From Clostridia bacterium (GTDB lineage: Bacteria > Bacillota > Clostridia > Christensenellales > Christensenellaceae): a stretch of DNA of 64,000 nt. Location of the stretch: the NCBI GenBank assembly GCA_017439085.1, contig JAFRTU010000007.1:1-64000 (forward strand), given 5' to 3'. The stretch's first letter is position 1, and every line of letters starts with the position of its first letter. Under the pieces are notes generated by a model. That model was given only the letters and a program-made list of their open reading frames with translations, was not told the DNA's origin and did not search any database. The position numbers were made by a program, and so were the translations under genes. Of the stretch, positions 8,365 through 17,185 are shown piece after piece.

Positions 8365-8676
8365 ATGTTTGCAGAAAAGCTGAAACAAAGACGCATGGAA
8401 CTGGGGCTGACCCAAGAAGAACTTGGGGCCAGTATCGACGCAGAACTGAGCAGGCAAGCCGTTTCGAAGTGGGAACGCGGCGATAACCTACCGGAAGTCG
8501 AAAAGCTCCTTATCCTTGCTGTCAAGCTTGATATCTCTTTGGATAAGTTGTTTGCTGATGAATTGGCTTATCTCCGTAAGGACAGACCCGTAGACGACGA
8601 TTTCATAAAACGTTATCCGGGACTGATTACTGGACTGAACGCTTTCGCCGACGCTTTAAAGAAGCTCAATCTGTAA
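8365..8676 (+). CDS. XRE-family helix-turn-helix regulator
   Basis: This 103-aa DNA-binding protein has an HTH_3 domain in residues 1-62 (KLKQRRMELGLTQEELG, then SRQAVSKWERGDNLPEVEKL). A short helical C-terminus follows that may mediate dimers. The start at 8365 has GAGGTGAG just upstream; an in-frame ATG at 8338 lies within the promoter. It is followed 16 bases later by a 41-aa gene in the same transcript. It probably represses its own promoter and perhaps the mobile remnant next to it. Confidence 0.85.
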   Translation: MFAEKLKQRRMELGLTQEELGASIDAELSRQAVSKWERGDNLPEVEKLLILAVKLDISLDKLFADELAYLRKDRPVDDDFIKRYPGLITGLNAFADALKKLNL

Positions 8677-8692
8677 AGAAGGAGGAACCGTC

Positions 8693-8818
8693 ATGGAAGA
8701 AAGACAACTGCCGAAAAGCATCGGGGATGAAGTGTATATCGAACTTATTCACAGTGTTAAGGATATCCTCACCCTGCTTATCGAAAAGCTCTGGTCTCAG
8801 ACCCGGACCAAGGAATAA
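8693..8818 (+). CDS. Hypothetical 41-aa protein downstream of the XRE regulator
   Basis: This small gene (MEERQLPKSIGDEVYIELIH, ending KLWSQTRTKE) has a strong AAGGAGG site at 8681-8687 six bases before its ATG. It sits 16 bases after the XRE stop and ahead of a terminator-like hairpin. It is predicted to be mostly one amphipathic helix. Function unknown; it may be a partner of the regulator. Confidence 0.6.
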   Translation: MEERQLPKSIGDEVYIELIHSVKDILTLLIEKLWSQTRTKE

Positions 8819-8830
8819 AGGGTTACTCCT

Positions 8831-8858
8831 CGGAGTCGAAATGACTCCGGGTTATTTT
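8831..8858 (+). terminator. Weak intrinsic terminator
   Basis: CGGAGTC (8831-8837) pairs with GACTCCG (8843-8849), followed by a T-rich stretch interrupted by an A. It ends the XRE transcript. Confidence 0.5.
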
Positions 8859-9003
8859 GTGAAATTGATCAGAATGTACTTGACAAGTGGCACTTGGAGA
8901 AACAACGAAATGATTACTAATAGAATGGGAATATATGGTATCTTTTATAATGTTCTTGGTTTATAGTAAGACTATATTTGAGTTATCTTTACAAAGGTGA
9001 AAT

Positions 9004-9867
9004 ATGTTATTCAGAGTATATAGCGATATTGATTTTGGAAGAGTTTGTTCTTTTCTAATTTCGATAATAAAAAATACGAATACTCATATCAACTGGAACT
9101 GGGCAAGATTCCAGTGGATGATGGGTCATACGGAGACCGACTACAATCATATTGACACGATAGGACTTTGGTTTGACGGTGACAAGATCGTAGGTGCTGC
9201 CATATATGATATGTATTTCGGCGAGGCCTTTATTGCCGCCCTTCCAGGATACAGGCATCTACTTCCCGAGATAGCTGACTATGCTTACGAGAATCTGAAG
9301 GACGAGAATGGCCTCGGTATCGCAGTAAATGATAGAGATGATGAGTTGAAAGCAATATTATCTGATAAAGACTTTGCTCCAGTTGATCAGCATGAGACTA
9401 TAATGCAGATCGATATCGATAAAGAGAGAGAATATGTTCTGCCGGAAGGTCTCAAGATGGTTAATCCGGATCCTGTGAAAGATAATGAAGCAATGCAGTG
9501 GCTATTCTGGCAGGGTTTTGATCATGGTACCGACTATGAGGAGTTCAAAAAGACAGAACAGAAACAGGGAAGAGAGCGGAAGTATCTGAAAAAGGAACTT
9601 GGCATAGCAGCACAGAATGAGAAAGGCGAACTGGTATCGTTCTGTTGTCTCTGGTATATGGACGGAACGGATTACGCATATGTTGAACCTGTATGTACCA
9701 TACCTTCTTATAGAGGTAAGGGAATAGCCAGAAGCCTCATTTATGAAGCACTGAACAGAGCGAGAGAAATGGGGGCAGATAAGGCGTACGTGATATCTGA
9801 CAATCCATTCTATGAAAAACTCGGATTCAGAAAAGTGGAGACATATACTTTCTGGTGGAAGAGATAA
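9004..9867 (+). CDS. GNAT-family N-acetyltransferase
   Basis: This 287-aa protein probably transfers an acetyl group from acetyl-CoA to an amine. The C-terminal GNAT domain (about 150-287) carries the acetyl-CoA loop RGKGIARSLI near residue 240 after the VEPVCTIPSYRG strand, and ends with NPFYEKLGFRKVE, the usual last strand-helix. The N-terminal 140 residues look like a second, degenerate GNAT-like half (DGDKIVGAAIYDM). GGTG lies just before the ATG. It is monocistronic. Codon use is intermediate between the left island and the right-hand genome. Substrate unknown. Confidence 0.85.
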   Translation: MLFRVYSDIDFGRVCSFLISIIKNTNTHINWNWARFQWMMGHTETDYNHIDTIGLWFDGDKIVGAAIYDMYFGEAFIAALPGYRHLLPEIADYAYENLKDENGLGIAVNDRDDELKAILSDKDFAPVDQHETIMQIDIDKEREYVLPEGLKMVNPDPVKDNEAMQWLFWQGFDHGTDYEEFKKTEQKQGRERKYLKKELGIAAQNEKGELVSFCCLWYMDGTDYAYVEPVCTIPSYRGKGIARSLIYEALNRAREMGADKAYVISDNPFYEKLGFRKVETYTFWWKR

Positions 9868-9964
9868 AAAGAGGATAACAAAGGGAAATTTGGGATTTGT
9901 GATCATTGTTCACATAAGATATTTAGTATAAAAATAATTTTTTCCGAAATAAGTAAAAAAGGTA

Positions 9965-9993
9965 TTGCATTCCGTTTTGGCATTTGGTATATT
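9965..9993 (+). promoter_or_regulatory. Strong sigma-A-like promoter with no following gene
   Basis: TTGCAT (9965-9970), 17 bases, TATATT (9988-9993). There is no open frame longer than a few codons before the terminator at 10113-10143, so the transcript may be a small RNA of about 140 nt. Confidence 0.55.
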
Positions 9994-10000
9994 TTCATTG

Positions 10001-10143
10001 TAAACGAGATACGGGTGACCGAAAGACGTATACAAAAGCTAATCAATACGGATATATGAAAAAAAGACTATAAAAAATACCTACCTTCAATCGTTCTTTT
10101 TTCATTATTTGGCTGGCGTGATAATATCACGCCAGTTTTTTTT
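10001..10143 (+). ncRNA. Candidate small RNA between a promoter and a terminator
   Basis: A well-spaced promoter at 9965-9993 and a near-ideal terminator at 10113-10143 bracket about 140 bases with no convincing coding sequence. A 5' hairpin can form from ATACG and CGTAT near 10010-10031 around a GGTGACC core, followed by an A-rich single-stranded stretch. This fits a trans-acting small RNA or an orphan leader. Class not recognised; the evidence is only the promoter-terminator spacing. Confidence 0.4.
10113..10143 (+). terminator. Strong intrinsic terminator
   Basis: CTGGCGTGAT (10113-10122) pairs perfectly with ATCACGCCAG (10126-10135) around a 3-nt loop, then eight T residues. This is the best-formed terminator of the left half. 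Confidence 0.9.
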
Positions 10144-10434
10144 ATTCCTTTCAGCACTTTCAGGTTTTTTTCAGCAATAGATTAGTGAAAACAGAATATT
10201 AACGGATATACGGAGCATGGGGGAAGAGCCGGATAAAGTGCGCGATGATATGAGCGGCAAACACTCTCCAAAAGTGTCTGTGACATGGCCATGAGGCCCT
10301 CATGCCTACAATGATACTCCTGCCTTGAACACGTCACAGTATTGGGCAGCCCGGACGAAGTCGGGGAGGCCGTGAGCCTGTGGGTGATACACCGTATCCG
10401 TATCAGATAAATTCAGGATAAAGGAGGTGGGATC
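10144..10434 (+). other. Non-coding region at the left end of the conjugation module
   Basis: There is no convincing gene here. It has a 25-codon frame from ATG 10217 to 10294, short GC-rich hairpins (ACACTCTCCAAAAGTGT; CATGAGGCCCTCATG), and a further open stretch (EHVTVLGSPDEVGEAVSLW) that lacks a start and is preceded by a TGA in the same frame. The position, just before ArdC-like and relaxase-region genes, would suit an oriT-proximal or leader region. No known oriT motif was recognised. Confidence 0.35.
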
Positions 10435-10461
10435 ATCACAAGGGAAGAATACAGAAAAGAG

Positions 10462-11562
10462 ATGAACGAGTTCTCCGAGCAGCTGAAAGAGGGAGTGAGC
10501 ATGTACTTCAACTCCGAAGCCTACAGGAAGTACCTGAAGATGATGGGGATGTTCAAAAACTACAGCTTCCAGAACACCATGCTCATCGCAAGACAGAATC
10601 CAGAGGCAACGCTCGTTGCAGGCTTCAGGACATGGCAGACGAAGTTCAAGAGATCCGTAAAGACAGGCGAGAAGGGAATACGCATAATGGCTCCCACAGT
10701 CATCAAAAGAGAGATGAGCGACGGTTCCATAATAAGGATACCGACATTTCGGAGTACATATGTGTACGACGTGTCTCAGACCGAGGGAGAACCGCTCCCG
10801 GTCATAAAGGCAAAGGAGCTCAATGAGAAGATAGAGGATTTTGAGAACTTCAGGAGATCGGTCATAAGCGCATGCCCCTGCAGGGTGACATTCAGGGATC
10901 TCGGAGAAGGAGATGCCAAGGGCTACTACGACAACAGGGAGAAGACGATAGTGCTCTCGGAGAGGCTCGATGACGCTCAGTGCATAAAGACCCTTTTCCA
11001 CGAGATGGCGCATTCCCTAATACACGACAGGGATCACCTAAAGGGAATGAATATAGTCAAGGACACGAGGACAAGAGAGATAGAGGCGGAGAGCATAGCA
11101 TATTTCCTCTGCAGCCATTTCGGGATAGACGCATCGGAATACACCTTTCCGTATATAGCATCCTGGAGCGAGAACAGCGACATGTCGGTGCTCCGGGATT
11201 CAATGAACACGGTAAAGGAAACTGCTCTCGACATGATAGAGAGGATAGAGGGGAGACTGGCACTCGACAGGAAGAAGGATCTCGTTACAGACGTGTCCCG
11301 TGATCTTTCAAAGCTTTATAAGGAAGCTGGATACGACGAGGAGAGGGACATTAACGACCTGAGGGAGGACATAAGGCTGAGCCTTGAGAAGGGAAGCATA
11401 TCCTCCCACGAGGACAGATTAAGAGAGATATATAAGGACGAGTCTCTGGATGAGAAACTGAGGAACAGGGCGGTCAACACCGCGGGAAAGCTCGGGATGA
11501 TGACTGACATGGATAACGCAGGGATAAGATACAAGAAGATTGGAGATGGATATCAGCTTTGA
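10462..11562 (+). CDS. ArdC-like antirestriction protein with zinc metallopeptidase domain
   Basis: Proteins of this kind enter with conjugating DNA, bind single strands and protect the element from host restriction. The N-terminal ArdC/LtrC-type domain spans about 20-95, with YSFQNTMLIARQNPEATLV then GFRTWQTKFKRSVKTGEKG. The metallopeptidase follows, with HEMAH near 180 and a downstream EIEAESIAYF glutamate helix as third ligand. The C-terminal 100 residues are helical. Codon homology appears to start upstream: an AAGGAGG at 10421-10427 sits 7 bases before an ATC at 10435 that would give TREEYRKEMNEF; the next ATG, at 10462, has no ribosome site. The start is therefore uncertain, with ATC likely. 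The following gene overlaps its stop. Confidence 0.88.
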   Translation: MNEFSEQLKEGVSMYFNSEAYRKYLKMMGMFKNYSFQNTMLIARQNPEATLVAGFRTWQTKFKRSVKTGEKGIRIMAPTVIKREMSDGSIIRIPTFRSTYVYDVSQTEGEPLPVIKAKELNEKIEDFENFRRSVISACPCRVTFRDLGEGDAKGYYDNREKTIVLSERLDDAQCIKTLFHEMAHSLIHDRDHLKGMNIVKDTRTREIEAESIAYFLCSHFGIDASEYTFPYIASWSENSDMSVLRDSMNTVKETALDMIERIEGRLALDRKKDLVTDVSRDLSKLYKEAGYDEERDINDLREDIRLSLEKGSISSHEDRLREIYKDESLDEKLRNRAVNTAGKLGMMTDMDNAGIRYKKIGDGYQL

Positions 11563-11774
11563 ATATGATACTAGAAGAAGAGAAGCTCCTCCTCTCATAC
11601 CTTCCGAATACGGATATGAGGGAGAAGCTCAGGATACTTAAGGAGCTCGGGGAGAATGCTCCCGATGAGGAGATGAGGATGATGATCCTCGACCTCATGG
11701 GAAAGCTCGGGCGCATGAGCATGGAAGAGCTCAAGGCTCTGGATAAAGAGATGGCGGAGTACGGCAATATATGA
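11559..11774 (+). CDS. Small helical protein, 71 aa, in the transfer operon
   Basis: I do not recognise the family. It is a charged all-helical protein (LLLSYLPNTDMREKLRILKEL, DEEMRMMILDLMGKL, MEELKALDKEMAEYG), with spacing that fits a short coiled coil or regulator. It starts at TTG 11559, overlapping the ArdC-like stop, or ATG 11565, and ends overlapping the adhesin ATG, so it is co-translated with both neighbours. Unlikely to be chance, since the overlaps are tight on both sides. Confidence 0.65.
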   Translation: MNMILEEEKLLLSYLPNTDMREKLRILKELGENAPDEEMRMMILDLMGKLGRMSMEELKALDKEMAEYGNI

Positions 11775-14700
11775 GAAAGAAGATCGTAAGGACCATAACG
11801 GTCCTTTTTATTTTATCCTTCCTCCTGCTCGCAACAGGTGTCTCATATGCCGAGACCGGCATAGAGGACCGTATGGCCGGGATATACGAGGAAGGGCTGG
11901 AAGACGTACCGGTAAAGAAGGGAACACTTAAGGCATCGGGAGAGAGCCTCACATTTACGGTGAAGCTGGACGATTTCGTGGGGACCCTTAACGGCATGAG
12001 CTCGTATGGAAAGTCCTCCCACTTCATAAGGACGGAGGACGGTGAGACGGTGTTTTGCGGAACGGACGACGTGAGGTTCTTCGGCTCCAACGACAACGGA
12101 GGAGTGGCTGAGAGAGGACAGACCGCAACACTTACATTCCAAGAGGTGGATGATGAGATCATAAGAAAGATACTGTACTACGGAGAGGGCGGACCTGAAG
12201 AGAAGGTGTCGGGACCTGACGGATACCAGATAACACACTTTGCTCTCTGTCTAAAGGGACTTAAGGGGACGCTCAGGAGCGGAGTCGGTGAGGATACGTT
12301 AAGACAAGTGAACGGCTTCATTTCCCTTATAGAAGGGCTTCCGGAAACACCGTCTGATTTTACTGCATACAGGTATACCGGTTACGGTAGCGGGAGCGGC
12401 GGAATAAGGAGCGGACAGGACATGTATACGAGAGTATACGAGGAGAAGAAGACGGGAAGGTTGAGGATCAGGAAGAGATCCGCCACCCCTGACATCACAG
12501 ACGGGAACCCAATGTATTCTCTTAAGGGTGCAGTATTCGAAGTTACTGATAAGGACGGAAAACTCATGGGTACTCTTACGACGGATGAGAAGGGATATAC
12601 AGAGTATCTGAATGACCTGGAAGAGGGCACATATCTCATATACGAGATACAGTCTCCGGAAGGCTATTTCATAGATGATACCATAACTGAGTTCGATGTC
12701 AGGAGCGGCGGAGAGGATACTTTAGTGATATACGATGAACCCGTAGTGAACTTCCCTGACATCATGATACTTAAATCGGGAGAACCCATGGGAGATGCCA
12801 CACTCAAGGGAGCGGAATTTACGGTGAGCTACTATCCGGTGTATGCGGATACCGTGAAGGAACTGGCAGGACTAGAACCCATGAGGACCTGGGTATTCAG
12901 GACGGACAAAGACGGAAGGGTATTTCCTGATCCATCGTATCTCAAGAGCGGAGATCCGTTATATGAACTGAACGGCAGATATGTGCTCCCTCCGGGGACC
13001 CTCCTCATAAAGGAGACGAAAGCGCCTGAGGGGTTCCTCATAAACGATGAGCTCTTCATATCGGGAACAGGCGGTAACGAGATAATTAAGCGCCTGGGAC
13101 CCTATGCAATGGTTCGAGATGAGCTCATACGCGGAGGGTTCACAGTTTTAAAGACAGGAGACGTTCCGGACAAGGACATGACTGCGGCTTTTGAGATCAT
13201 TAACAGAAGCATGGAGAGTATTCTGTATGAGGAGAAGGAGATACTCCCGGGAGAAGTGATAACAGAGATAGAGACCGACAGCGAAGGCAGGTATGAGTCA
13301 GAACCTTTTGCACTTCCTTACGGAAGGTACGGCATAAGGGAGACAAGGGCACCTCGGGGCTTCAAGATCGATGATGAGGAACATGGCTTCAGGATAGAGG
13401 AGCACGGAGCTAAAGTAGAGATCACCTTCCATGACGAATACATATACGGTGACCTGGAATTCACGAAGCTAAGGGAGGACGGCACTCCCCTTCAGAACAT
13501 ATCATTTATTCTCAGAAATGAGGATACCGGTGAGGAGAGGCTCATAAAGACAGATGAGAAGGGGTATTTCTCCACGAGATCGCCCATAGAGTCCAGGAAG
13601 ACAGAGGGCTCCCTGCCGTTTGGAAGATATACGCTCCGGGAACTAAGGACCGACGAGAACGAAGGCCTTGAGCTCATAGAATACGGTTTTGAGGTCACGG
13701 GTGAGACCGCACTCATATCGGAGTCCTTTACCGACAGGGAGATGCCGAATCCCGTGATCCATACAAAAGCAGATTTCTCCGGAGAGAAGGAAGTATATCC
13801 TTCACACGATATGGTATTGACCGATACTGTAAGCTATGAAGGACTTACAGAAGGACTGAAGTATAAGCTAAAGGCATCTCTCCGTCATAAAGACGGCACC
13901 CCTGTTATGAGGAACGGCACTGAAGTGGTTTCTGAAGTCACATTCACTGCCGTTGAAAGCTCGGGAGAAATACAGGTCGAAATATACCTCGGAGCTCTGT
14001 CATATGAGCTCATGGGTGAGGATATAGTGGTCTATGAGGAGCTTTACAACATGAATGGAGTGCTTCGCTCATCGCATGAGGATCCCTTGGACAGTGATCA
14101 GACGGTAAGCATAAAAAGACCCGGGATAAGAACGAGTGCATACGGCAGTGATACGGGGATAAAGACGCTTACGGTGTCGAAGGATACCGAGATTTCCGAT
14201 AAGGTAATGTATACAGGCCTCGAGAAAGGACTCAAGTACGCTCTCAGGACCTCCGCGGTATCGGTATCGACGGGAGAAGAGTTAGGAAACGTTGTGAGTG
14301 AGTTCACGCCCGAGTCTAGCGACGGATATTTCACCGCCGATATATCCCTTGATACGAAGAAACTCACCGGTGAGCGCATAGTGGTATACGAGGACATATA
14401 CCTTGGAGATATGCTGATAGCTACTCACAGGGATATCGACGACATCTCACAGACGGTGTGGATCCCCTGTATTTCAACGAAGGCCTCGGACGGCATTACG
14501 GGAAGTGTACAGGGAAGCCTTTATTCATCAGGGATAAAGGATCTCATCTCAGTAAAGGGACTGGCGCCTGAAGAGGAGTACATCCTGAAGGCATGGCTCT
14601 TGGACGGAGAAGGAAACATCGTAGAGGGCTCAGAGCTCAGGATAGCCTTTACGGCGATATCGGGAGAATACGAGGAAGAGATAGCTCTGCCTCTCATAAA

Positions 14701-15301
14701 GGGACCGAGAGCCGGAATGATATACGAGGTGGTGACTGAACTGTATCAGAAGGACGTGCTCATTTGCCGCCATGAGGATCCAGATAATGAAACGGTGGTA
14801 TATCCGTCGGTGCATACGGAAGCGAGCAGTAAAGACAGGTCTAAGATACTGAAAAGATCCGAGTCTGTGGTGATACTCGACGACGTGACTTTAACGGGAC
14901 TGGTACCCGGCTGCACATATGTCATCGAGACAAGGGTATACGACGGAACTTTAAGGGACATCGTCGAAGGATCTCTCATAAGGACGGAGCTTGATCCTGA
15001 GAGCTCAGACATGACTCTTACGGTCAGTATACCCGTTGACAGCAGCCTCAGGGCCTCCCACGCTCTTACTGTGTACGAGAAGGTATATTTAGTCTCGGAC
15101 GGTGAAGAAGTGCTCCTGGCAGCCCACGAGGACCCTCATGATGATCTTCAGACCGTAAAGGTCGAGGGAGAGCTCCCAAAGACCGGTGAGGGCACCGACT
15201 TCATGCTGATAGCAGGGCTCCTGCTGATGCTCACAGGCGGTGCGGCCCTTATCATCACCGGCCTCAGGGGTAAGGGATCGTCCTCAGGTGATGGATCTTA
15301 A
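11771..15301 (+). CDS. LPKTG-anchored adhesin with thioester-type head, SpaA and VaFE repeats
   Basis: This 1176-aa surface protein is likely an adhesin that helps donor-recipient or host contact. It has a signal peptide (residues 1-27, ending SYAET). The N-terminal head has a Cys in TVFCGTDD and a Gln in YQITHFALCLKG, the pair expected for an internal Cys-Gln thioester. About four SpaA/Cna_B domains follow (each closing in motifs like KETKAPEGF or RETRAPRGF), then about four VaFE repeats from residue 660 (blocks running VHTKA...VVYEELY...HEDPLDSDQTV). A sortase LPKTG near 1134, a hydrophobic segment and a short charged tail end it. It lies inside the transfer operon, overlapping the preceding small gene. 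No sortase gene is visible, so a housekeeping sortase must anchor it. Confidence 0.93.
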   Translation: MRKKIVRTITVLFILSFLLLATGVSYAETGIEDRMAGIYEEGLEDVPVKKGTLKASGESLTFTVKLDDFVGTLNGMSSYGKSSHFIRTEDGETVFCGTDDVRFFGSNDNGGVAERGQTATLTFQEVDDEIIRKILYYGEGGPEEKVSGPDGYQITHFALCLKGLKGTLRSGVGEDTLRQVNGFISLIEGLPETPSDFTAYRYTGYGSGSGGIRSGQDMYTRVYEEKKTGRLRIRKRSATPDITDGNPMYSLKGAVFEVTDKDGKLMGTLTTDEKGYTEYLNDLEEGTYLIYEIQSPEGYFIDDTITEFDVRSGGEDTLVIYDEPVVNFPDIMILKSGEPMGDATLKGAEFTVSYYPVYADTVKELAGLEPMRTWVFRTDKDGRVFPDPSYLKSGDPLYELNGRYVLPPGTLLIKETKAPEGFLINDELFISGTGGNEIIKRLGPYAMVRDELIRGGFTVLKTGDVPDKDMTAAFEIINRSMESILYEEKEILPGEVITEIETDSEGRYESEPFALPYGRYGIRETRAPRGFKIDDEEHGFRIEEHGAKVEITFHDEYIYGDLEFTKLREDGTPLQNISFILRNEDTGEERLIKTDEKGYFSTRSPIESRKTEGSLPFGRYTLRELRTDENEGLELIEYGFEVTGETALISESFTDREMPNPVIHTKADFSGEKEVYPSHDMVLTDTVSYEGLTEGLKYKLKASLRHKDGTPVMRNGTEVVSEVTFTAVESSGEIQVEIYLGALSYELMGEDIVVYEELYNMNGVLRSSHEDPLDSDQTVSIKRPGIRTSAYGSDTGIKTLTVSKDTEISDKVMYTGLEKGLKYALRTSAVSVSTGEELGNVVSEFTPESSDGYFTADISLDTKKLTGERIVVYEDIYLGDMLIATHRDIDDISQTVWIPCISTKASDGITGSVQGSLYSSGIKDLISVKGLAPEEEYILKAWLLDGEGNIVEGSELRIAFTAISGEYEEEIALPLIKGPRAGMIYEVVTELYQKDVLICRHEDPDNETVVYPSVHTEASSKDRSKILKRSESVVILDDVTLTGLVPGCTYVIETRVYDGTLRDIVEGSLIRTELDPESSDMTLTVSIPVDSSLRASHALTVYEKVYLVSDGEEVLLAAHEDPHDDLQTVKVEGELPKTGEGTDFMLIAGLLLMLTGGAALIITGLRGKGSSSGDGS

Positions 15302-15436
15302 GATTTTACATCAGGGGTATTGACACCGGGTTTTGGGTATGGTAGGGTATCAACAGTGAAAGGGAGTAGCAGCTGCCGCGAGGCAGTTTCGAAACGTCAG
15401 CACGACACACAGTTGTTCGTTTAGGATTGAATGCAA

Positions 15437-15479
15437 GACTTTTACCGATACGGATCGATATTGGTAAGAGTCTTTTTTT
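15437..15479 (+). terminator. Intrinsic terminator after the adhesin
   Basis: AGACTTTTACC (15437-15447) pairs with GGTAAGAGTCT (15463-15473) with one G-T, followed by seven T residues. The 120 bases between the adhesin stop and this hairpin hold nothing I recognise. Confidence 0.85.
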
Positions 15480-15521
15480 GTACCGATATGGTCTGAAAAT
15501 AATTCAAAGGAGGAAAGTACA

Positions 15522-16445
15522 ATGTTGACTTTCGTGATCGTTGCAGTATGTCTGGTACTCGGTCTGTTCCTGCTCATAGCAGTGCTCTCAAAGAAGATGA
15601 GCGCCAAGGCCAGCATCCCGCTGTTCCTGCTCCTTGCAGCAGTGATAGTACTGGTGAATTCAGTCACCATAATCCCCACCGGATACACCGGTGTAAAGAC
15701 CACACTTGGTCAGGTGAGCGAGACACCCGTTAGGAGCGGTATCACGCTTAAGATCCCGTTCATACAGAGCGTGGAGCTCGTGAACAACAAACAGCAGGAT
15801 ATTACCTTCAGGAACAAGATCTGGTCTGAGACGAAGGAGAGGACGGCCATCTACTATGAGAACATAACCGTCACATACCAGCTCGTGGCCGACAAGTCCT
15901 CATGGATCTTTGCAAACGTGACTGACTATGAGAACAATATGGTCACTGACAACCTCGTGGCATCGTCCATAAAGGCCGCTTCGAAGAACCTGTCGGATAC
16001 TGACGCCACCAACCGCTCGATAATCGAGCCCATGAGCCTTGAAATGCTCCAGGCGACCATCGACAAGAAGTACGGTGAAGGCGTCGTATACATCAACATG
16101 ATAGTGATCGACAATGCAGACTTCGATGAGTCCTACAATCAGGCTATAGCCGCAAAGCAGCAGGCCCTCATCGAGGCCGAGACCCAGGCCATAGAGAACC
16201 AGAAGGCCATCGACAAGGCTGAGGCAGACGCCAAGGTAGCTAAGACCAAGGCTGAGAGCAAGGCCGAAACGGAGCTCATAGAGGCTCAGGCAGAGTCTGA
16301 GAAGAACGAGCTTCTCGAACAGTCCATTACCGAAAACATATTGAAGGACAAATGGATCGAGAAGTGGGACGGCAAGCTGCCGCAATACATGACCGGGGAT
16401 TCCCAGGGGATCCTGATCGGCATCTCGCCCGATAAAGGTGAATAA
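15522..16445 (+). CDS. SPFH/band 7 (prohibitin-type) membrane protein
   Basis: This 307-aa protein probably forms membrane-attached oligomeric scaffolds. Residues 1-22 and 31-50 are hydrophobic segments. The SPFH domain follows (TIIPTGYTGVKTTLGQV, GITLKIPFIQSVELVNN) to about 195. A long Ala/Glu/Lys coiled coil (AIAAKQQALIEAETQAIENQ onward) and a short C-terminus follow (GDSQGILIGI). GGAGG lies 10 bases before the ATG. Band 7 proteins are recurrent passengers of Clostridia conjugative elements. It is an independent unit between two terminators. Confidence 0.9.
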   Translation: MLTFVIVAVCLVLGLFLLIAVLSKKMSAKASIPLFLLLAAVIVLVNSVTIIPTGYTGVKTTLGQVSETPVRSGITLKIPFIQSVELVNNKQQDITFRNKIWSETKERTAIYYENITVTYQLVADKSSWIFANVTDYENNMVTDNLVASSIKAASKNLSDTDATNRSIIEPMSLEMLQATIDKKYGEGVVYINMIVIDNADFDESYNQAIAAKQQALIEAETQAIENQKAIDKAEADAKVAKTKAESKAETELIEAQAESEKNELLEQSITENILKDKWIEKWDGKLPQYMTGDSQGILIGISPDKGE

Positions 16446-16460
16446 CGGGCAGAAATCAGG

Positions 16461-16490
16461 GGAGAGCGCATAAAAGCGCTCTCCTTCTTA
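16461..16490 (+). terminator. Terminator after the SPFH gene
   Basis: GGAGAGCGC (16461-16469) pairs perfectly with GCGCTCTCC (16476-16484), followed by TTCTTATTT. A second perfect stem (GGAGGCGG 16502-16509 with CCGCCTCC 16514-16521, then TTTT) follows 17 bases later and may act with it. Confidence 0.75.
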
Positions 16491-16561
16491 TTTGACAGCA
16501 GGGAGGCGGATGACCGCCTCCTTTTCATATATCCGGAAGAAGGAGGAAATGAGCATATAAA

Positions 16562-17185
16562 TTGGTAAACGTTGAAAAGGTGAGGAGCGAGTATCCGAGG
16601 GGAACGCTCGTGGAACTGAAACACATGGAGGGAGAGCCCCTTATGAAGGAAGGTTTAAGAGGTACGGTGGAGCACGTGGACGACGTGGGGCAGATACACG
16701 TGAGGTGGAACAACGGGTCCTCCCTGGCGCTGAACCTGGACTTCGACGAGTTCTCTGTCGTGGACAGGAAGGACACTCTGGACGCGGTATTCGTGGAGCC
16801 GGGAAGAAGGGCCAGGATAATAAATATCGACAATGATCTTAAAAGCTTCCAGGAAGCCGTGGGAGGCAGGATCGAGGAGTACATGCCCTTTGATGACGAG
16901 GCTGCGATAATCTGCAACGAGGACGGTAAGCTCGAGGGTCTTACACCGAACAGGGCAGTGAGAGACCTTGAGGGTGAGATAGCGGACATAATCTGCGGGA
17001 GCTTCCTCATAGTGAACGCTCCCATCGAAAAGGCGGAGTTCTCGGAGCTATCTAAGGAGCAGAAGGAGAAGTACGTGGACATGTTCAGGCTCCCCGAGAG
17101 GTTCGTTAGGATCGACGGCATGATCGAGAGCATCAAGTACGATCCGGACGATAGAGCAGTCCCTGAAAGGGGACGCGTGAGATGA
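16562..17185 (+). CDS. DUF4314-DUF3846 fusion protein of the transfer operon
   Basis: This 207-aa protein joins two domains common as separate small proteins in Clostridia mobile elements. Residues 8-67 fit DUF4314 (EYPRGTLVELKHMEGEP, GTVEHVDDVGQIHVRWNNG). Residues about 76-180 fit DUF3846 (AVFVEPGRRARIINIDNDLK, GRIEEYMPFDDEAAIICNE, ICGSFLIVNAP). Biochemical roles of both are unknown. The start is TTG at 16562; AAGGAGG lies about 15 bases away, which is long, and no better in-frame start exists after the TGA at 16550. The stop overlaps the next gene. Confidence 0.8.
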   Translation: MVNVEKVRSEYPRGTLVELKHMEGEPLMKEGLRGTVEHVDDVGQIHVRWNNGSSLALNLDFDEFSVVDRKDTLDAVFVEPGRRARIINIDNDLKSFQEAVGGRIEEYMPFDDEAAIICNEDGKLEGLTPNRAVRDLEGEIADIICGSFLIVNAPIEKAEFSELSKEQKEKYVDMFRLPERFVRIDGMIESIKYDPDDRAVPERGRVR

